The notes under the pieces: model-generated | What the model saw: only the letters and a program-made list of their open reading frames with translations | The model's database searches: none | What the model was told of the DNA's origin: nothing | Position numbers and translations under genes: made by a program | Part shown: positions 30,262 through 30,277 of the stretch, one piece after another | How the letters are laid out: every line of letters begins with the position of its first letter | How positions within the stretch are numbered: the stretch's first letter is position 1 | From: Mageeibacillus sp. UBA1212 | Lineage (GTDB): Bacteria > Bacillota > Clostridia > UBA1212 | NCBI GenBank assembly: GCA_002309655.1 | Contig: DBXM01000041.1 | Span: forward strand, 1 to 30,277 | Length of the DNA: 30,277 nt | Direction of reading: 5' to 3'

Positions 30262-30277
30262 GTACGATTCGGAAAAT

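Noticed and set aside
1..30277. CRISPR arrays, tRNA or rRNA genes, phage modules
   Set aside because: I saw no regularly spaced repeats, no cloverleaf-like segment and no phage structural or integrase gene, although a by-eye scan can miss weak cases.

Overview
The window looks like a chromosomal segment of a Gram-positive bacterium of the Bacillota, most likely an uncultured Clostridia-type gut lineage. This is an inference. The grounds are strong AGGAGG-type ribosome sites, near-consensus SigA promoters (TTGACA/TTGAAA, 17-nt spacer, TATAAT; several with an extended TG upstream of the -10), Rho-independent terminators, lipoprotein signals without outer-membrane genes, and protein families typical of Clostridia (DUF4037 with a TPR partner, DUF4349 lipoprotein, DUF6440, the long ROK-like protein behind nagA). 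The DNA is moderately GC-rich by eye, with an AT-richer stretch near 29.0-29.5 kb. I see no rRNA, tRNA, CRISPR array or intact transposase.

Layout. 1-4.55 kb (+): the 3' part of thrS, a terminator, then an amino-sugar operon of nagA, an overlapping ROK-like sugar kinase homologue and a PHP-domain phosphoesterase, closed by a strong hairpin terminator. 4.55-8.47 kb (-): from a consensus promoter, a membrane-anchored protein with a papain-like domain, an InlB-like repeat and a cohesin-like domain, then an MBL-fold hydrolase and a MATE transporter. 8.5-10.2 kb (-): a two-gene surface unit, a small membrane protein and a signal-peptide protein with a Cys-Gly/TM/Arg-Lys tail. 10.2-12.4 kb (-): an unusual regulatory pair, an XRE helix-turn-helix joined to a sigma-70 region-4-like domain, overlapping a membrane von Willebrand A protein. 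12.48-15.4 kb (-): DUF4037 protein, TPR protein and DUF4349 lipoprotein. 15.5-17.55 kb (-): L-asparaginase and a seven-helix membrane protein.

17.6-20.7 kb (+): a large lipoprotein with a GH71/GH99-like barrel and accessory modules. 20.7-21.4 kb: glutathione peroxidase (-), divergent from a three-gene secreted operon (+, 21.4-24.8 kb): tyrosine-phosphatase-like lipoprotein, Ig-repeat protein and PI-PLC-like phosphodiesterase. 24.8-30.3 kb (-): Sel1-repeat protein, Fic AMP-transferase with a palindrome-rich promoter, small membrane protein, SfsA, GNAT, DUF6440, membrane protein, a 450-base non-coding stretch with interlocking inverted repeats, another GNAT, and the 5' stub of an AAA ATPase that still has its promoter.

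Two themes stand out: many exported or surface-anchored proteins, and small transcription units whose promoters carry clear inverted repeats. The best candidates for something undescribed are the XRE/region-4 fusion with its vWA partner, the secreted phosphatase/Ig/PI-PLC operon, and the structured non-coding region near 29.4 kb. All functional calls come from reading motifs by eye; no database search was run.
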